Shown here: positions 25,063 to 35,321 of the stretch, one piece after another | How positions within the stretch are numbered: the stretch's first letter is position 1 | How the letters are laid out: the number at the start of each line of letters is the position of its first letter | Made by a program: the position numbers and the translations under genes | Assembly: GCF_021556475.1 (NCBI RefSeq) | Contig: NZ_JAKGBZ010000016.1 | Span: forward strand, 1 to 64,000 | Direction of reading: 5' to 3' | Source: Acidiphilium iwatense | GTDB lineage: Bacteria > Pseudomonadota > Alphaproteobacteria > Acetobacterales > Acetobacteraceae | Length of the DNA: 64,000 nucleotides | Notes under the pieces: model-generated | What the model was told of the DNA's origin: nothing | Database searches by the model: none | What the model saw: the letters and a program-made list of their open reading frames with translations, nothing else

Positions 25063-28000
25063 ATGCCCAAGCGCACCGACATTTCGACCATCATGATCAT
25101 CGGCGCCGGGCCGATTGTTATTGGTCAGGCCTGCGAGTTCGATTATTCCGGCGCGCAGGCATGCAAGGCGCTGCGCGAGGAAGGCTATCGCGTGGTGCTG
25201 GTCAATTCCAACCCGGCGACGATCATGACCGATCCCGATCTGGCGGATGCGACCTATATCGAGCCGATCACGCCGGAGATGGTGGAAAAGATCATCGCGC
25301 GCGAGAAGCCCAATGCGCTGCTGCCCACCATGGGCGGGCAGACCGCGCTGAACACCGCGATGAGCCTGGCGAAATCCGGGATTCTGGAAAAATACGGCGT
25401 CGAACTGATCGGCGCCAAGGAAGACGTGATCGACCGCGCCGAGGACCGGCTGAAATTCCGCGACGCGATGGCCGAAATCGGCATCGAAAGTCCGAAAAGC
25501 GCGATCGCTCATAGCATCGAGGAAGCGCGCGCCGCGCTCGATCTGGTCGGGCTGCCGGCGGTGATCCGGCCATCCTTCACTTTGGGCGGAACCGGCGGCG
25601 GCATCGCCTATAACCGCGAGGAGTTTTTCGAAATCGTCACCAGCGGGCTCGACGCCTCGCCCACCACCGAGGTGCTGATCGAGGAAAGCGTGCTCGGCTG
25701 GAAAGAATACGAGATGGAGGTGGTGCGCGATTCCGCCGATAACTGCATCATCGTCTGCTCGATCGAGAATATCGACCCGATGGGCGTGCATACCGGCGAC
25801 AGCGTAACCGTCGCTCCGGCCCTGACCCTGACCGACCGCGAATTCCAGATCATGCGCGACGCCTCGATCGCCTGTCTGCGCAAGATCGGCGTCGATACCG
25901 GCGGGTCGAACGTGCAGTTCGGGGTGAACCCGGCGGATGGCCGCATGGTGGTGATCGAAATGAACCCGCGCGTCTCGCGATCGTCCGCGCTGGCCTCGAA
26001 GGCGACGGGGTTTCCGATCGCGAAAATCGCGGCGAAGCTGGCGGTGGGGTACACGCTCGACGAACTGCGCAACGACATCACGCAGGTGACGCCGGCGAGT
26101 TTCGAGCCGACCATCGATTACGTGGTGATCAAGATCCCGCGCTTCACCTTCGAGAAATTCCCCGGCACACCGGCGCTGCTGACCACCTCGATGAAATCGG
26201 TCGGCGAGGCGATGGCGATCGGCCGGAATTTCGCCGAAGCACTGCAAAAAGGATTGCGCAGCCTGGAAACCGGGTTGTCCGGGTTGGATGAGGTCGAGGC
26301 GCCGGGCGACGGCACGCATGACGCGTTCCGCGCGGCATTGTCCACGCCACGGCCGGACCGGCTGCTGATCGCGGCACAGGCGCTGCGGGCCGGGCTTTCG
26401 GTCGAGGACATTCACGCCGCCTGCAAATTCGACCCATGGTTCCTGCGTCAGATGAAGGATGTCGTCGCGGCGGAGCGCGAGATTGCCGCCAACGGTTTGC
26501 CGGAGGATGCCGCCGGGCTGCGCGCGGTCAAGGCGCTCGGGTTTTCCGATCATCGGTTGGCGCAACTAACCGGGCATAAGGAAACCGACATCGCGGCGGC
26601 GCGGATCGCGCGCGGCGTGATCCCGGTGTATCGGCGGATCGACAGCACAGCCGGCGAATTCGCCTCGGCGACCTCGTATATGTATGCGACCTACGAGGGC
26701 GGCTTCGGCACCCCCCATTGCGAGGCCGATCCGAGCGCGCGCGACAAAATCATCATCCTCGGCGGCGGCCCGAACCGGATCGGTCAGGGCATCGAGTTCG
26801 ATTATTGCTGCGTCCACGCCGCCTATGCGCTGCGCGAGGCCGGCTTCGAGACCATCATGGTCAATTGCAATCCAGAAACGGTTTCCACCGATTACGACAC
26901 GTCGGACCGGCTGTATTTCGAGCCGCTGTTTGCCGAGGATGTGATCGCGCTGATCCGCCGCGAGCAGCAGAACGGCAAAGTGCTCGGCTGCATCGTGCAA
27001 TATGGCGGGCAGACGCCGCTGAAACTCAGTCAGGCGCTGGAAGAGGCGGGAATCCCGATCCTCGGCACCTCGGCGGATGCGATCGACATCGCCGAGGATC
27101 GCGAGCGGTTCCAAATTCTGCTGAAATCGCTCGGATTGCGCCAGCCGGAGAACGGCATCGCCCGTTCGGCCGGGGAAGCCGAAGCGATCGTCGAGAAGAT
27201 CGGCTTTCCGGTGGTGATCCGGCCGAGCTACGTTCTCGGCGGGAGGGCGATGGAGATCGTTTACGATCTGCCCAATCTGCGCCGCTATATGCGCGAAGCG
27301 GTGATCGTCTCCGGCGCCAACCCAGTGCTGATCGACCGCTATCTGAACGACGCGATCGAGGTCGATGTCGATTGCATCGCCGACGGCCAGAGCGTGTATG
27401 TCGCCGGCGTGATGGAGCATATCGAGGAAGCCGGCATCCATTCCGGCGATTCTGCCTGTTCGCTGCCGCCCTATTCGCTGTCGCCCGCCGTGGTGGCGGA
27501 ATTGCGCACCGAGACCGAGGCGATGGCCAAGGCGCTCGGCGTGGTCGGGCTGATGAACGTGCAATATGCGATTCAGGGCGAGACGGTCTATGTGCTGGAG
27601 GTCAACCCCCGCGCCTCGCGCACCGTGCCGTTCGTCGCCAAGGCGACGGGCGTGCCGGTGGCGAAAATCGGCGCGCGGGTGATGGCGGGCGAACCCCTCG
27701 CCTCGTTCGGGCTCGACGACAGCGTGACGCGCAGCCACGTCGCGGTGAAGGAGGCGGTGTTTCCGTTCGCGCGGTTTGCCGGAGTGGACGTTCTGCTCGG
27801 GCCGGAGATGAAATCGACCGGCGAGGTGATGGGGCTGGATGCGAGTTTCGCCCGCGCCTTCGCCAAGGCGCAGATCGGCGCCGGGGTGAAGTTGCCCGTC
27901 GGCGGGACGGTGTTTCTGTCGGTGCGCGATGCCGACAAGGGCGCGATCGTGCCGATCGCCCGGCGGTTCACCGATCTCGGTTTTTCGATCCTGGCGACGC

Positions 28001-28305
28001 GCGGCACCGCCGCGCATCTGTCCGCTGCCGGGATCGCGGCGCGCGCGGTGAACAAGGTGCTGGAGGGACGGCCGCATTGCGTGGATGCGATCCGGTCGGG
28101 CGAGGTGCAACTGGTAATCAACACGGCATCCGGGGCGCAGACCGTGGCGGATAGTTTCGATATCCGCCGTTCGGCGCTGACTCACGGCGTGCCGCATTTC
28201 ACCACCATTGCCGGCGCGCGGGCCGCGTCCCACGCTATTGCGGCCCTGGCTGCCGGCAATCTTGAAGTCGCGCCGCTTCAGTCGTATTTTCCCGCCTCGT
28301 TCTGA
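25063..28305 (+). CDS. carB: Carbamoyl-phosphate synthase large subunit CarB
   Basis: A 1080-residue protein with the duplicated ATP-grasp structure of CarB. The first half begins [20 protein letters not shown] and the second half [20 protein letters not shown]. Each has the EVNPR or EMNPR metal-binding motif, and the C-terminal allosteric MGS-like domain holds [20 protein letters not shown]. It makes carbamoyl phosphate from bicarbonate, ammonia and two ATP. Normal length, no lesions. It is separated from carA by a foreign islet. The ATG follows GGAAACCTGAC, a usable ribosome site, and the gene probably has its own promoter. Confidence 0.96.
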   Translation: MPKRTDISTIMIIGAGPIVIGQACEFDYSGAQACKALREEGYRVVLVNSNPATIMTDPDLADATYIEPITPEMVEKIIAREKPNALLPTMGGQTALNTAMSLAKSGILEKYGVELIGAKEDVIDRAEDRLKFRDAMAEIGIESPKSAIAHSIEEARAALDLVGLPAVIRPSFTLGGTGGGIAYNREEFFEIVTSGLDASPTTEVLIEESVLGWKEYEMEVVRDSADNCIIVCSIENIDPMGVHTGDSVTVAPALTLTDREFQIMRDASIACLRKIGVDTGGSNVQFGVNPADGRMVVIEMNPRVSRSSALASKATGFPIAKIAAKLAVGYTLDELRNDITQVTPASFEPTIDYVVIKIPRFTFEKFPGTPALLTTSMKSVGEAMAIGRNFAEALQKGLRSLETGLSGLDEVEAPGDGTHDAFRAALSTPRPDRLLIAAQALRAGLSVEDIHAACKFDPWFLRQMKDVVAAEREIAANGLPEDAAGLRAVKALGFSDHRLAQLTGHKETDIAAARIARGVIPVYRRIDSTAGEFASATSYMYATYEGGFGTPHCEADPSARDKIIILGGGPNRIGQGIEFDYCCVHAAYALREAGFETIMVNCNPETVSTDYDTSDRLYFEPLFAEDVIALIRREQQNGKVLGCIVQYGGQTPLKLSQALEEAGIPILGTSADAIDIAEDRERFQILLKSLGLRQPENGIARSAGEAEAIVEKIGFPVVIRPSYVLGGRAMEIVYDLPNLRRYMREAVIVSGANPVLIDRYLNDAIEVDVDCIADGQSVYVAGVMEHIEEAGIHSGDSACSLPPYSLSPAVVAELRTETEAMAKALGVVGLMNVQYAIQGETVYVLEVNPRASRTVPFVAKATGVPVAKIGARVMAGEPLASFGLDDSVTRSHVAVKEAVFPFARFAGVDVLLGPEMKSTGEVMGLDASFARAFAKAQIGAGVKLPVGGTVFLSVRDADKGAIVPIARRFTDLGFSILATRGTAAHLSAAGIAARAVNKVLEGRPHCVDAIRSGEVQLVINTASGAQTVADSFDIRRSALTHGVPHFTTIAGARAASHAIAALAAGNLEVAPLQSYFPASF

Positions 28306-28390
28306 CCGGCATCGTGCCCGGAGGGTTCCGGCCACGATGTTCGGATTCATGCCTAATGCCTGATACCTTATTCTGACTAAAGGAACCGTT

Positions 28391-28867
28391 GTGCAAAAAT
28401 TCCCGATGACCGGGCCCGGACTGCAAAATCTCGAAGCCGAGCTGCGCCAGCTCAAGGCCGAGGAGCGGCCGGCCATTATCCGCGCCATCGCCGAGGCCCG
28501 CAGCCATGGCGATCTGTCGGAAAATGCGGAATATCATTCGGCGCGGGAGCGGCAATCCTTCATCGAAGGCCGGATCGCCGAGCTGGAGGAGATCATTTCG
28601 GCGGCCGAGGTGATCGACCCGTCCACCCTGTCGGGCGAGACGGTGAAGTTCGGCGCCCATGTCGAGCTGATCGACGAGGAGACCGACAAGCAGGTGCAAT
28701 ACCAGCTCGTCGGCATGCACGAGGCGGATATCAAATCCGGCCGGCTCTCGGTCACGTCGCCGCTCGCCAAGGCGCTGATCGGCAAGAAATCCGGGGATAC
28801 GGTGTCGGTCCCGGCACCGGGCGGCGACCGGAGCTACGAGATTTTGACCGTCCGATACGGTGGCTGA
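28391..28867 (+). CDS. greA: Transcription elongation factor GreA
   Basis: A 158-residue protein with the Gre coiled-coil N-terminus (LQNLEAELRQLKAEERPAII, then ARSHGDLSENAEYHSARERQ) and FKBP-like C-terminal domain (GDTVSVPAPGGDRSYEI). The acidic tip residues Asp and Glu in GDLSENAEY are those that stimulate RNA cleavage in backtracked RNA polymerase. The start is GTG with AAAGGAACC upstream. The last 8 bp overlap ilvA. The order carB-greA is common in alphaproteobacteria. Confidence 0.94.
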   Translation: MQKFPMTGPGLQNLEAELRQLKAEERPAIIRAIAEARSHGDLSENAEYHSARERQSFIEGRIAELEEIISAAEVIDPSTLSGETVKFGAHVELIDEETDKQVQYQLVGMHEADIKSGRLSVTSPLAKALIGKKSGDTVSVPAPGGDRSYEILTVRYGG

Positions 28868-30068
28868 ATTTCCGGTTGCGATCGAGGCGATCGAAGCGGC
28901 GGCGGTGCGCATCGCGGGGGCGGTGCTGCGCGCGCCGCTGGTGCATTCCGATGCGTTGTCGCGCGCGACCGGAGCGGAGATTTTTCTCAAGCTCGAGAAT
29001 TTGCAGGCGACCGGCGCGTTCAAGGAGCGCGGTGCGGCGAACCGGATCGCGCTGCTGTCGGCCGAGGAGCGGGCGCGCGGGGTGATCGCCATGTCGGCGG
29101 GAAATCACGCGCAGGCGGTGGCCCGGCACGCGCAGTTGGCGGGAATCGCCGCGACCATCGTGATGCCGCGCTTCACCCCAACCACCAAGGTGACGCGCAC
29201 CCGCGCCTGGGATGCTGAGGTGGTACTGCACGGCGAAACCCTTGCCGAAGCGGCCGAGCACGCCCATGCGCTGGCCGCCGAGAATGGCCTGGTGTTCATC
29301 CATCCCTATGACGACCCGGCGGTGATCGCGGGACAGGGCACGCTGGCGCTCGAAGTGATGGAGGACGCCCCCGGTCTCGACACGCTGATCGTGCCGACCG
29401 GCGGCGGCGGGTTCGTCTCCGGCTGCGCGGTGGCGGCACGGGCGAAGCGGCCCGAGCTTGAGGTTCTCGGCGTCGAGGTCGAGGCCTATTCCGGCTTCGC
29501 CCAGGCGCTTGCCGGACGATCGGTGAACGTGGGCGGGGCGACGATCGCCGAGGGTATCGCGGTGCGCGATATCGGCGCGCTGCCGCTGTCGATCCTGCGG
29601 GAACTCGGCACCGAAATCCTGGTGGTGCCGGAAGCGGCGGTGGAACAGGCGATCGCGCTGCTGATCGAGGGCGGCAAGGTGGTCGCCGAGGGGGCCGGTG
29701 CGGCGGGATTGGCGGCGGTTCTGGCGTTCCCCGAGCGGTTTGCCGGCAAACGGGTCGCCCTGCCGGTCTGCGGCGGCAATATCGATGCGCGGATTCTGGC
29801 CAATACGCTGCTGCGCAACCTGCTGCGCGACGGGCGGCTGCTGCGCGTGCTGATGGAAATCCCCGACCGGCCCGGCGTTCTCGCCGATATCGCGAGCCGC
29901 ATCGGCAACCAGGGCGGCAACATCATCGAGGTGGTACATCAGCGGCTGTTCGCCTCGCCTACCGTGCAGGCGGCACATCTCGAGGTGATGGTCGAGGCGC
30001 GCGATGCCGAACACGGCAACGCGATCGCCAGCGCGCTCGAAGACGTTTACGTGGTGAAGCGGATTTAG
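28860..30068 (+). CDS. ilvA: Threonine ammonia-lyase (threonine dehydratase) with ACT domain
   Basis: A 402-residue PLP enzyme. The PLP-lysine motif is KLENLQATGAFKERGAANRI near residue 38-57. The glycine-rich phosphate loop is PTGGGGFVSG. The C-terminal ACT-like domain (LLRVLMEIPDRPGVLADIAS) is of the short type that follows biosynthetic or catabolic TdcB-like enzymes. It deaminates threonine to 2-oxobutyrate, first step to isoleucine. The start is GTG inside the greA end (8-bp overlap). The gene converges on the formate dehydrogenase gene. Confidence 0.88.
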   Translation: MAEFPVAIEAIEAAAVRIAGAVLRAPLVHSDALSRATGAEIFLKLENLQATGAFKERGAANRIALLSAEERARGVIAMSAGNHAQAVARHAQLAGIAATIVMPRFTPTTKVTRTRAWDAEVVLHGETLAEAAEHAHALAAENGLVFIHPYDDPAVIAGQGTLALEVMEDAPGLDTLIVPTGGGGFVSGCAVAARAKRPELEVLGVEVEAYSGFAQALAGRSVNVGGATIAEGIAVRDIGALPLSILRELGTEILVVPEAAVEQAIALLIEGGKVVAEGAGAAGLAAVLAFPERFAGKRVALPVCGGNIDARILANTLLRNLLRDGRLLRVLMEIPDRPGVLADIASRIGNQGGNIIEVVHQRLFASPTVQAAHLEVMVEARDAEHGNAIASALEDVYVVKRI

Positions 30069-30078
30069 CCCATACCGG

Positions 30079-32853
30079 CTATTCCGCTGCCGCCGGCAGG
30101 CGATCCGCTTTGGAGATTCGCGCCGCGCAGAACTTGAACTCCGGGATTTTGCCCCAGGGATCGAGCGCCGGATTGGTGAGCAGATTCGCCGCCGCCTCGG
30201 CGTAGCAGAACGGCATGAACACCATGCCCTCGGGCACGTCGCGATCGGCGCGCACCTTCGTTTGCACCACACCGCGGCGGGTTTCCAGCAGGATCGTATC
30301 GCCGGCATCCAACCCCTGGCGCCGCAACTCGCGCGGCGACAGGAACGCCATGGCTTCCGGCTCCAGCGCGTCCAGCACGCCGGCGCGGCGCGTCATCGCG
30401 CCGGTATGCCAGTGCTCCAGCACCCGCCCGGTCGATAGCACCATCGGATAGGCGTCGTCCGGCACCTCGTCCGGCGGCTGGACATGGGCCGGCACGATCT
30501 TGCCGCGTCCGGTCTTGGTCGGGAATCCGGCGGCGAAAATGATTTCGTTGCCCGGCTTGTCCGGCGCATCCACCGGATAGGTGACGGCGCCCTCCCGCTC
30601 CAGCCGCTCCCAGGTGATGTTGTTGAAGGACGGCATAGTCCCGGCCATTTCGTCGAAAATGTCGGCCGGGCCGGCATAGTTCCAGTCGAGGCCGATGCGG
30701 CGGGCGATTTCCTGGATGATCCACCAATCCTGCCGCGCCTCGCCGGGAGGGGCGATCACCGGGCGCGCGATCTGCACGCGCCGGTCGGTGTTGGTGAAGC
30801 TGCCGGTTTTTTCCGCGAAGGCCGATGCGGGCAGCACCACATCGGCGTGGAACGCCGTCTCGGTCAGGAACAGGTCCTGCACGACCAGATGCCCGAGCTT
30901 CGCCAGCCCTTCCCGCGCGTGGCGCAGATCGGGGTCGGACATCGCGGGATTTTCGCCCTCGATATACATGCCCTTGATCGTTCCGGTATGGATCGCGTTC
31001 ATGATTTCCACGACGGTGAGGCCGGCATGGGGGTCGAGCTTCATGCCCCAGCGCGCCTCGAACGCCTGACGGATCGCCGGGTCGGCAACCGGCTGATAGT
31101 CAGGGTAGACCATCGGGATCAACCCGGAATCCGATGCGCCCTGCACGTTGTTCTGGCCGCGCAGCGGGTGCAGGCCGGTGCCGGGCCGGCCGATCTGGCC
31201 GGTGATCAGCGCCAGCGCGATCAGGCAGCGGGCATTGTCGGTGCCGTGAACGTGCTGGCTGATCCCCATGCCCCAGAAGACGATCGACGCGCGCGAGCGG
31301 GCATAGAGCCGCGCCACCTCGCGCAGCGTGCTCGCGGGAATGCCGCAGATCCCGGCCATTTTCTCCGGCGGGAAATCCTTGATGCGCTGTTTCAGTTCGT
31401 CGAAATTCTCGGTCCAGGCGGCGATATACTGCTCGTCGGTCAGGCCCTCGTCGATGATCGTGTACAGAATCGCGTTCAGCAGGGCGACATCGGTGCCGGG
31501 CTTGAACGCCAGGTGGTGCAGTGCGAGACGGGACATCGACTGGCGGCGCGGATCGATGACGATCAGCTTGGCGCCCTTGTCCTTGACCGCGTTCTTGATG
31601 AAGGTCGCCGCCACCGGATGGTTGACGGTCGGGTTGGCGCCGATCACCAGAATGACCTCGGCATCGAGAGCGGCCGAAAACGGAGCGGTGACCGCGCCGG
31701 AATTGAGCCCCTCCATCAGCGCCGCCACCGACGAGGCGTGGCAGAGCCGGGTGCAGTGATCGACATTGTTGGAACCGAAGCCGGTGCGCACCAGCTTCTG
31801 AAACAGATAGGCTTCCTCGTTCGAGCCCTTGGCGGAGCCGAAACCCGCCAGCGCGGCCGGGCCGTGCTGGTCGCGCAGGCGCCGCAGCCCGTCCGCCGCG
31901 CGGTCCAGCGCTTCCTCCCATGTCGCTTCGCGGAAATGGCTGAAGGGATTGGCGGGGTCCACCTGGTCCTCGGCGTTTTTCGCCACACCGTCCTTGCGGA
32001 TCAGCGGCCTGGTCAGCCGATGCGAATGGTGGATGTAGTCGAACCCGAAGCGGCCCTTGACGCATAGCCGCTGGTGATTGGCCGGGCCGTCACGGCCCTC
32101 GGCATAGACCAGCTTCTCGTCCTTGACGTGGTAGCGCACCTGGCAGCCAACGCCGCAATAGGGGCACAGGCTGTCCACCATGCGGTCCGGCCAGGCCACA
32201 CGGATCTGGCGCGCGTCCAGATAGGCAGCGGGCATCAGCGCGCCGGTCGGGCAGGCCTGCACGCATTCGCCGCAGGCCACACAGGTGGATTCGCCCATCG
32301 GGTCGTCAAAATCGAAGACGATCTTCGCTTCTGCGCCGCGCCCGGCCATGCCAATCACGTCGTTCACCTGGACTTCCCGGCAGGCGCGCACGCACAGATT
32401 GCACTGGATGCAGGCGTCGAGGTTCACCCGCATCGCCGGATGGCTGGAATCCGGCGCCCAGCGATCGCTGTGCGGCAGGCGGCTCACGGTGATGTCCTGG
32501 CGGTCGGCCCAGGCCCAGAATGTCGAGGTCGGGTCGTGCGAGGTCTGCCGCGCCGGCTGGTCCGCGATCAGCAGTTCCATTACCATCCGGCGCGCTTTCC
32601 GCGCCCGTTCGGTCGCGCTGCGCACGCGCATGCCGGCGGCGGGCTTGCGGGTGCAGGACGGTGCCAGCACGCGCTCGCCCTCGATTTCCACCATGCAGGC
32701 GCGGCAATTGCCGTCGGCGCGGTAGCCGGGTTCCGGCGCGTAGCAGAGATGCGGAATCTCGCTGCCCAGCCGGTTGGCGACCTGCCAGATGGTCTCCGCC
32801 GGCCATGCCTCGACGTTTTGTCCGTCAAGCTCGAACAGGATCGGGTCGCTCAT
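30079..32853 (-). CDS. NAD-dependent formate dehydrogenase, molybdopterin catalytic subunit (FdsA/FdhF type)
   Basis: From the ATG at 32853 this is 924 residues. The N-terminal [2Fe-2S] domain has Cys37, Cys50, Cys53 and Cys67. Two [4Fe-4S] motifs follow (CIQCNLCVRAC and CVACGECVQACPTG), then the Mo-site cluster CPYCGVGC. The molybdopterin domains carry the active-site cysteine in NNVDHCTRLCHASS, so this is a Cys, not a selenocysteine, enzyme. It oxidises formate to CO2, with electrons passing to the NADH-binding partner. The upstream gene overlaps by 4 bp. Cofactor genes mobB and moeA and a molybdate transporter lie divergently next to it. Confidence 0.9.
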   Translation of the reverse strand: MSDPILFELDGQNVEAWPAETIWQVANRLGSEIPHLCYAPEPGYRADGNCRACMVEIEGERVLAPSCTRKPAAGMRVRSATERARKARRMVMELLIADQPARQTSHDPTSTFWAWADRQDITVSRLPHSDRWAPDSSHPAMRVNLDACIQCNLCVRACREVQVNDVIGMAGRGAEAKIVFDFDDPMGESTCVACGECVQACPTGALMPAAYLDARQIRVAWPDRMVDSLCPYCGVGCQVRYHVKDEKLVYAEGRDGPANHQRLCVKGRFGFDYIHHSHRLTRPLIRKDGVAKNAEDQVDPANPFSHFREATWEEALDRAADGLRRLRDQHGPAALAGFGSAKGSNEEAYLFQKLVRTGFGSNNVDHCTRLCHASSVAALMEGLNSGAVTAPFSAALDAEVILVIGANPTVNHPVAATFIKNAVKDKGAKLIVIDPRRQSMSRLALHHLAFKPGTDVALLNAILYTIIDEGLTDEQYIAAWTENFDELKQRIKDFPPEKMAGICGIPASTLREVARLYARSRASIVFWGMGISQHVHGTDNARCLIALALITGQIGRPGTGLHPLRGQNNVQGASDSGLIPMVYPDYQPVADPAIRQAFEARWGMKLDPHAGLTVVEIMNAIHTGTIKGMYIEGENPAMSDPDLRHAREGLAKLGHLVVQDLFLTETAFHADVVLPASAFAEKTGSFTNTDRRVQIARPVIAPPGEARQDWWIIQEIARRIGLDWNYAGPADIFDEMAGTMPSFNNITWERLEREGAVTYPVDAPDKPGNEIIFAAGFPTKTGRGKIVPAHVQPPDEVPDDAYPMVLSTGRVLEHWHTGAMTRRAGVLDALEPEAMAFLSPRELRRQGLDAGDTILLETRRGVVQTKVRADRDVPEGMVFMPFCYAEAAANLLTNPALDPWGKIPEFKFCAARISKADRLPAAAE

Positions 32854-34592
32854 TTCAGACCTCCTTCCGTCTCGAATGCTTCTGGAAAATAGCGGATCAC
32901 GCAATCGACCGGGTTGGGCGCGGCCTGACCCAGGCCGCAGATGGAAGCATCACGCATCACCGCGGACAAGTCGCCGAGCAATTCACGGTCCCAGACTGGC
33001 TGCTCCATCAACATGCGCGCCTTCTGCGTGCCGGAGCGGCAGGGCGTACATTGACCGCAGCTTTCGCTTTCGAAAAACCGCATCAGGTTGCGCGCCGCTT
33101 CGCGCACATCGTCGTGGTCCGACAGGATCACCACGGCAGCAGAGCCGATCAGGCAGCCGTATTTCTCCAAGGTGCCGAAATCGAGTGGAATATCCGCCAT
33201 CGTGGCCGGCAGGATGCCACCCGACGCGCCGCCCGGAAGATAGGCCGTGAAGCGATGGTCCGGCTGCATTCCGCCGCAGAATTCGTCGATCAGCTCGCGC
33301 ACCGTGATGCCGGCGGGCGCGATCTTCACGCCCGGCTCCCTGACCCGCCCCGACACCGAGAAGCTGCGCAGCCCCTTCGATCCGTTGCGCCCGTGGCCGG
33401 CCCACCAGGAAGCGCCTTTTTCGATGATATCGCGCACCCAGAACAGGGTTTCCACGTTGTTGATCAGCGTCGGGCGGCCGAACAATCCCACCTGGAACGG
33501 GTATGGCGGTTTCTGCCGCGGCAGGCCGCGCTTGCCCTCGATGCTTTCCAGCATCGACGATTCCTCGCCGCAGATATAGGCGCCGGCGCCGCGCCGCAGA
33601 TGGATGCGCGGGCCGCCGGCAGGCAGCTTCGCCAGCTCCCGGCGCAGGATCTCGCGACCGATCGGGTATTCGTCGCGCAGGTAGACATAGATGTCGTTCA
33701 CTTCGGCAACATGGGCACCGATCAGCATGCCTTCCAGCACGCGATGCGGATCGGCGTAGAGAAAATAGCGATCCTTGAAGGTGCCGGGTTCGCCTTCGTC
33801 GGCGTTCACCGCCATCAGGCGCGGGCCGGGCTCACCGAGCACCGAGCGCCACTTGCGCCCGGTGGGGAAACCGGCACCGCCGAGACCGCGCAATCCGCCC
33901 GCCTCCAGCGCGGTCAGCACCGCCTCGGCCGGCAGCACGCCCGAGCGCACGCGCTCCAGCAGCGCATAGCCGCCACCGCCCAGATAGGCCGCGTAATCGA
34001 TATAGGCCGGAATTTCAGGATGCGTGTGCCCGCTCCGCACCGCCTGCTCAACGGCGGTCACATCGGCGCGATGGACGAAATGGTGCCCGATCTCGACGGC
34101 GGGCGCCTGATCGCACAAGCCGACGCAGGGCGCGCGCACCACCCGCACATCGGCGCCGAGGCTCTGCCGCAATTCCCCCAGCAGTTTCTCCGATCCGAGC
34201 AGGGCGCAGGCGATGCTGTCGCAGACGCGGACCGTCAGCGGCGGGATCGGTGCATCGGCTTCCTTGACGACATCGAAATGCGCGTAAAAGGTCGCGACCT
34301 CATAGACTTCCGCGAAGGCGAGACGCATGATGTCGGCCAGCGCGGCCAGATGCGCCGCCGAAATTTGTCCATAGGCGTCCTGGATCAGATGGAGATGTTC
34401 GATGAGCAGGTCCCGTCGGCGCGGCCGGTCGCCCAGGAGGGTTTCCACCTCGTCGCGCGCGTGGGGATCGACGATGCGCCCTTTTGGGGTCGCCTTGGCT
34501 TGCTTCTCTCCCGCTCCCGGATGGCGGAACGACCGCAATCGGGAGAGAGAGGTTTCGTTCACCTGCGCTTCATGACCATCCGAATGTTCCAT
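32850..34592 (-). CDS. NAD-dependent formate dehydrogenase, fused NuoE/NuoF-like (FdsG-FdsB) subunit
   Basis: A 580-residue protein from the ATG at 34592 (GGAAA upstream). Residues about 40-190 are a thioredoxin-like NuoE domain with the [2Fe-2S] cysteines CDSIAC and CVGLC. The NuoF-like part begins at about 230: FMN/NADH motif GLRGLGGAGFPTGRKW, then ICGEESSMLESIEGKRGLPR, and a C-terminal [4Fe-4S] site ESCGQCTPCRSGT with SICGLG. It takes electrons from the molybdenum subunit to NAD+. In many bacteria these are two genes, fdsG and fdsB; here they are one. An fdsD-like small subunit or an FdhD sulphurtransferase is not in the window. Confidence 0.88.
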   Translation of the reverse strand: MEHSDGHEAQVNETSLSRLRSFRHPGAGEKQAKATPKGRIVDPHARDEVETLLGDRPRRRDLLIEHLHLIQDAYGQISAAHLAALADIMRLAFAEVYEVATFYAHFDVVKEADAPIPPLTVRVCDSIACALLGSEKLLGELRQSLGADVRVVRAPCVGLCDQAPAVEIGHHFVHRADVTAVEQAVRSGHTHPEIPAYIDYAAYLGGGGYALLERVRSGVLPAEAVLTALEAGGLRGLGGAGFPTGRKWRSVLGEPGPRLMAVNADEGEPGTFKDRYFLYADPHRVLEGMLIGAHVAEVNDIYVYLRDEYPIGREILRRELAKLPAGGPRIHLRRGAGAYICGEESSMLESIEGKRGLPRQKPPYPFQVGLFGRPTLINNVETLFWVRDIIEKGASWWAGHGRNGSKGLRSFSVSGRVREPGVKIAPAGITVRELIDEFCGGMQPDHRFTAYLPGGASGGILPATMADIPLDFGTLEKYGCLIGSAAVVILSDHDDVREAARNLMRFFESESCGQCTPCRSGTQKARMLMEQPVWDRELLGDLSAVMRDASICGLGQAAPNPVDCVIRYFPEAFETEGGLK

Positions 34593-34685
34593 ATTCGCGC
34601 TTTCCGTTTCCCACCGATCGTTCCAGGGTGAAGCGGGCGAGCCGCTTCGTGCTCGAACGGTTTTTCGCAACCCGTTTTCAGGGCA

Positions 34686-34715
34686 GCTATATATGATGTA
34701 TGTTGTATACGTTGC
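34686..34715. promoter_or_regulatory. AT-rich element between divergent formate dehydrogenase and mobB, possible promoter/Mo-box-like site
   Basis: In the 174-bp divergent spacer there is a 30-bp A/T-rich stretch with GCTATATATG and, 10 bp on, GTATACGTTGC. Its ends are imperfect inverted repeats (GCTATATA and TATACGTTGC). This loosely recalls the ModE half-site TATATA-spacer-TATA. A real Mo-box is not established; it may simply be a promoter. Confidence 0.3.
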
Positions 34716-34766
34716 TTATGGCGCGTGCAAGACATGGATGGGATTTCGAATGAAGAAGATGACCAC

Positions 34767-35321
34767 ATGCGAGTGATCGGGCTGGCCGGATGGAGCGGGT
34801 CGGGCAAGACCACGCTGCTGTGCCGGCTTCTCCCTCTGTTGATCGGGCGCGGAGTGCGGGTTTCGACGCTGAAGCACGCGCATCACGATTTCGACGTGGA
34901 TCAGCCGGGAAAGGATTCCTGGGTCCATCGCGCGGCGGGCGCGACTGAAGTGCTGGTCGCTTCAGCCCGGCGCTGGGCGCTGATGCATGAGCTGCGCGGA
35001 GATCGGGAGCCCAGCCTCGCGGAACTCCTGGATCGCATGAGTCCTGTGGATCTCGTGGTGGTCGAGGGTTTCAAGCGGGAGCCGCACCCGAAAATCGAAA
35101 TCCACCGGCAGGGGACCGGGAAGCCGCCGCTGCATCCGCATGATCCGAGCATCGTCGCGATCGCCTCGGATACCGCTTTCCCCGCCGCCGGCGTGCCGGT
35201 GCTTGGGCTGGACGATGTGGCGGCAATCGCCGACATCGCGCTGAGCCAGGCGCGATCGGTTGGAGCGATCCCGTGGCGCATGACGGCGGAAGATGCGTGT
35301 CATGGCCCAGCTATCGGATGA
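34767..35321 (+). CDS. mobB: Molybdopterin-guanine dinucleotide biosynthesis protein MobB
   Basis: A 184-residue P-loop protein: GLAGWSGSGKTTLLCRLLP holds the Walker A motif. Further conserved blocks are TLKHAHHDFDVDQPGKDSW, HRAAGATEVLVASARRWAL and DLVVVEGFKREPHPKIE. MobB binds GTP and assists attachment of GMP to molybdopterin, producing the bis-MGD cofactor of formate dehydrogenase. An in-frame ATG lies 14 codons upstream (34725). The family starts at 34767. Its 3' end overlaps moeA by up to 29 bp. No mobA is in the window. Confidence 0.88.
   Translation: MRVIGLAGWSGSGKTTLLCRLLPLLIGRGVRVSTLKHAHHDFDVDQPGKDSWVHRAAGATEVLVASARRWALMHELRGDREPSLAELLDRMSPVDLVVVEGFKREPHPKIEIHRQGTGKPPLHPHDPSIVAIASDTAFPAAGVPVLGLDDVAAIADIALSQARSVGAIPWRMTAEDACHGPAIG

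Noticed and set aside
31720-31780. Selenocysteine in the formate dehydrogenase
   Set aside because: The active-site codon in NNVDHCTRLCHASS is a normal cysteine codon, and the frame is open throughout; no SECIS is needed.
30484-32067. Long plus-strand frame opposite formate dehydrogenase
   Set aside because: Antisense shadow of a well-conserved molybdoenzyme.
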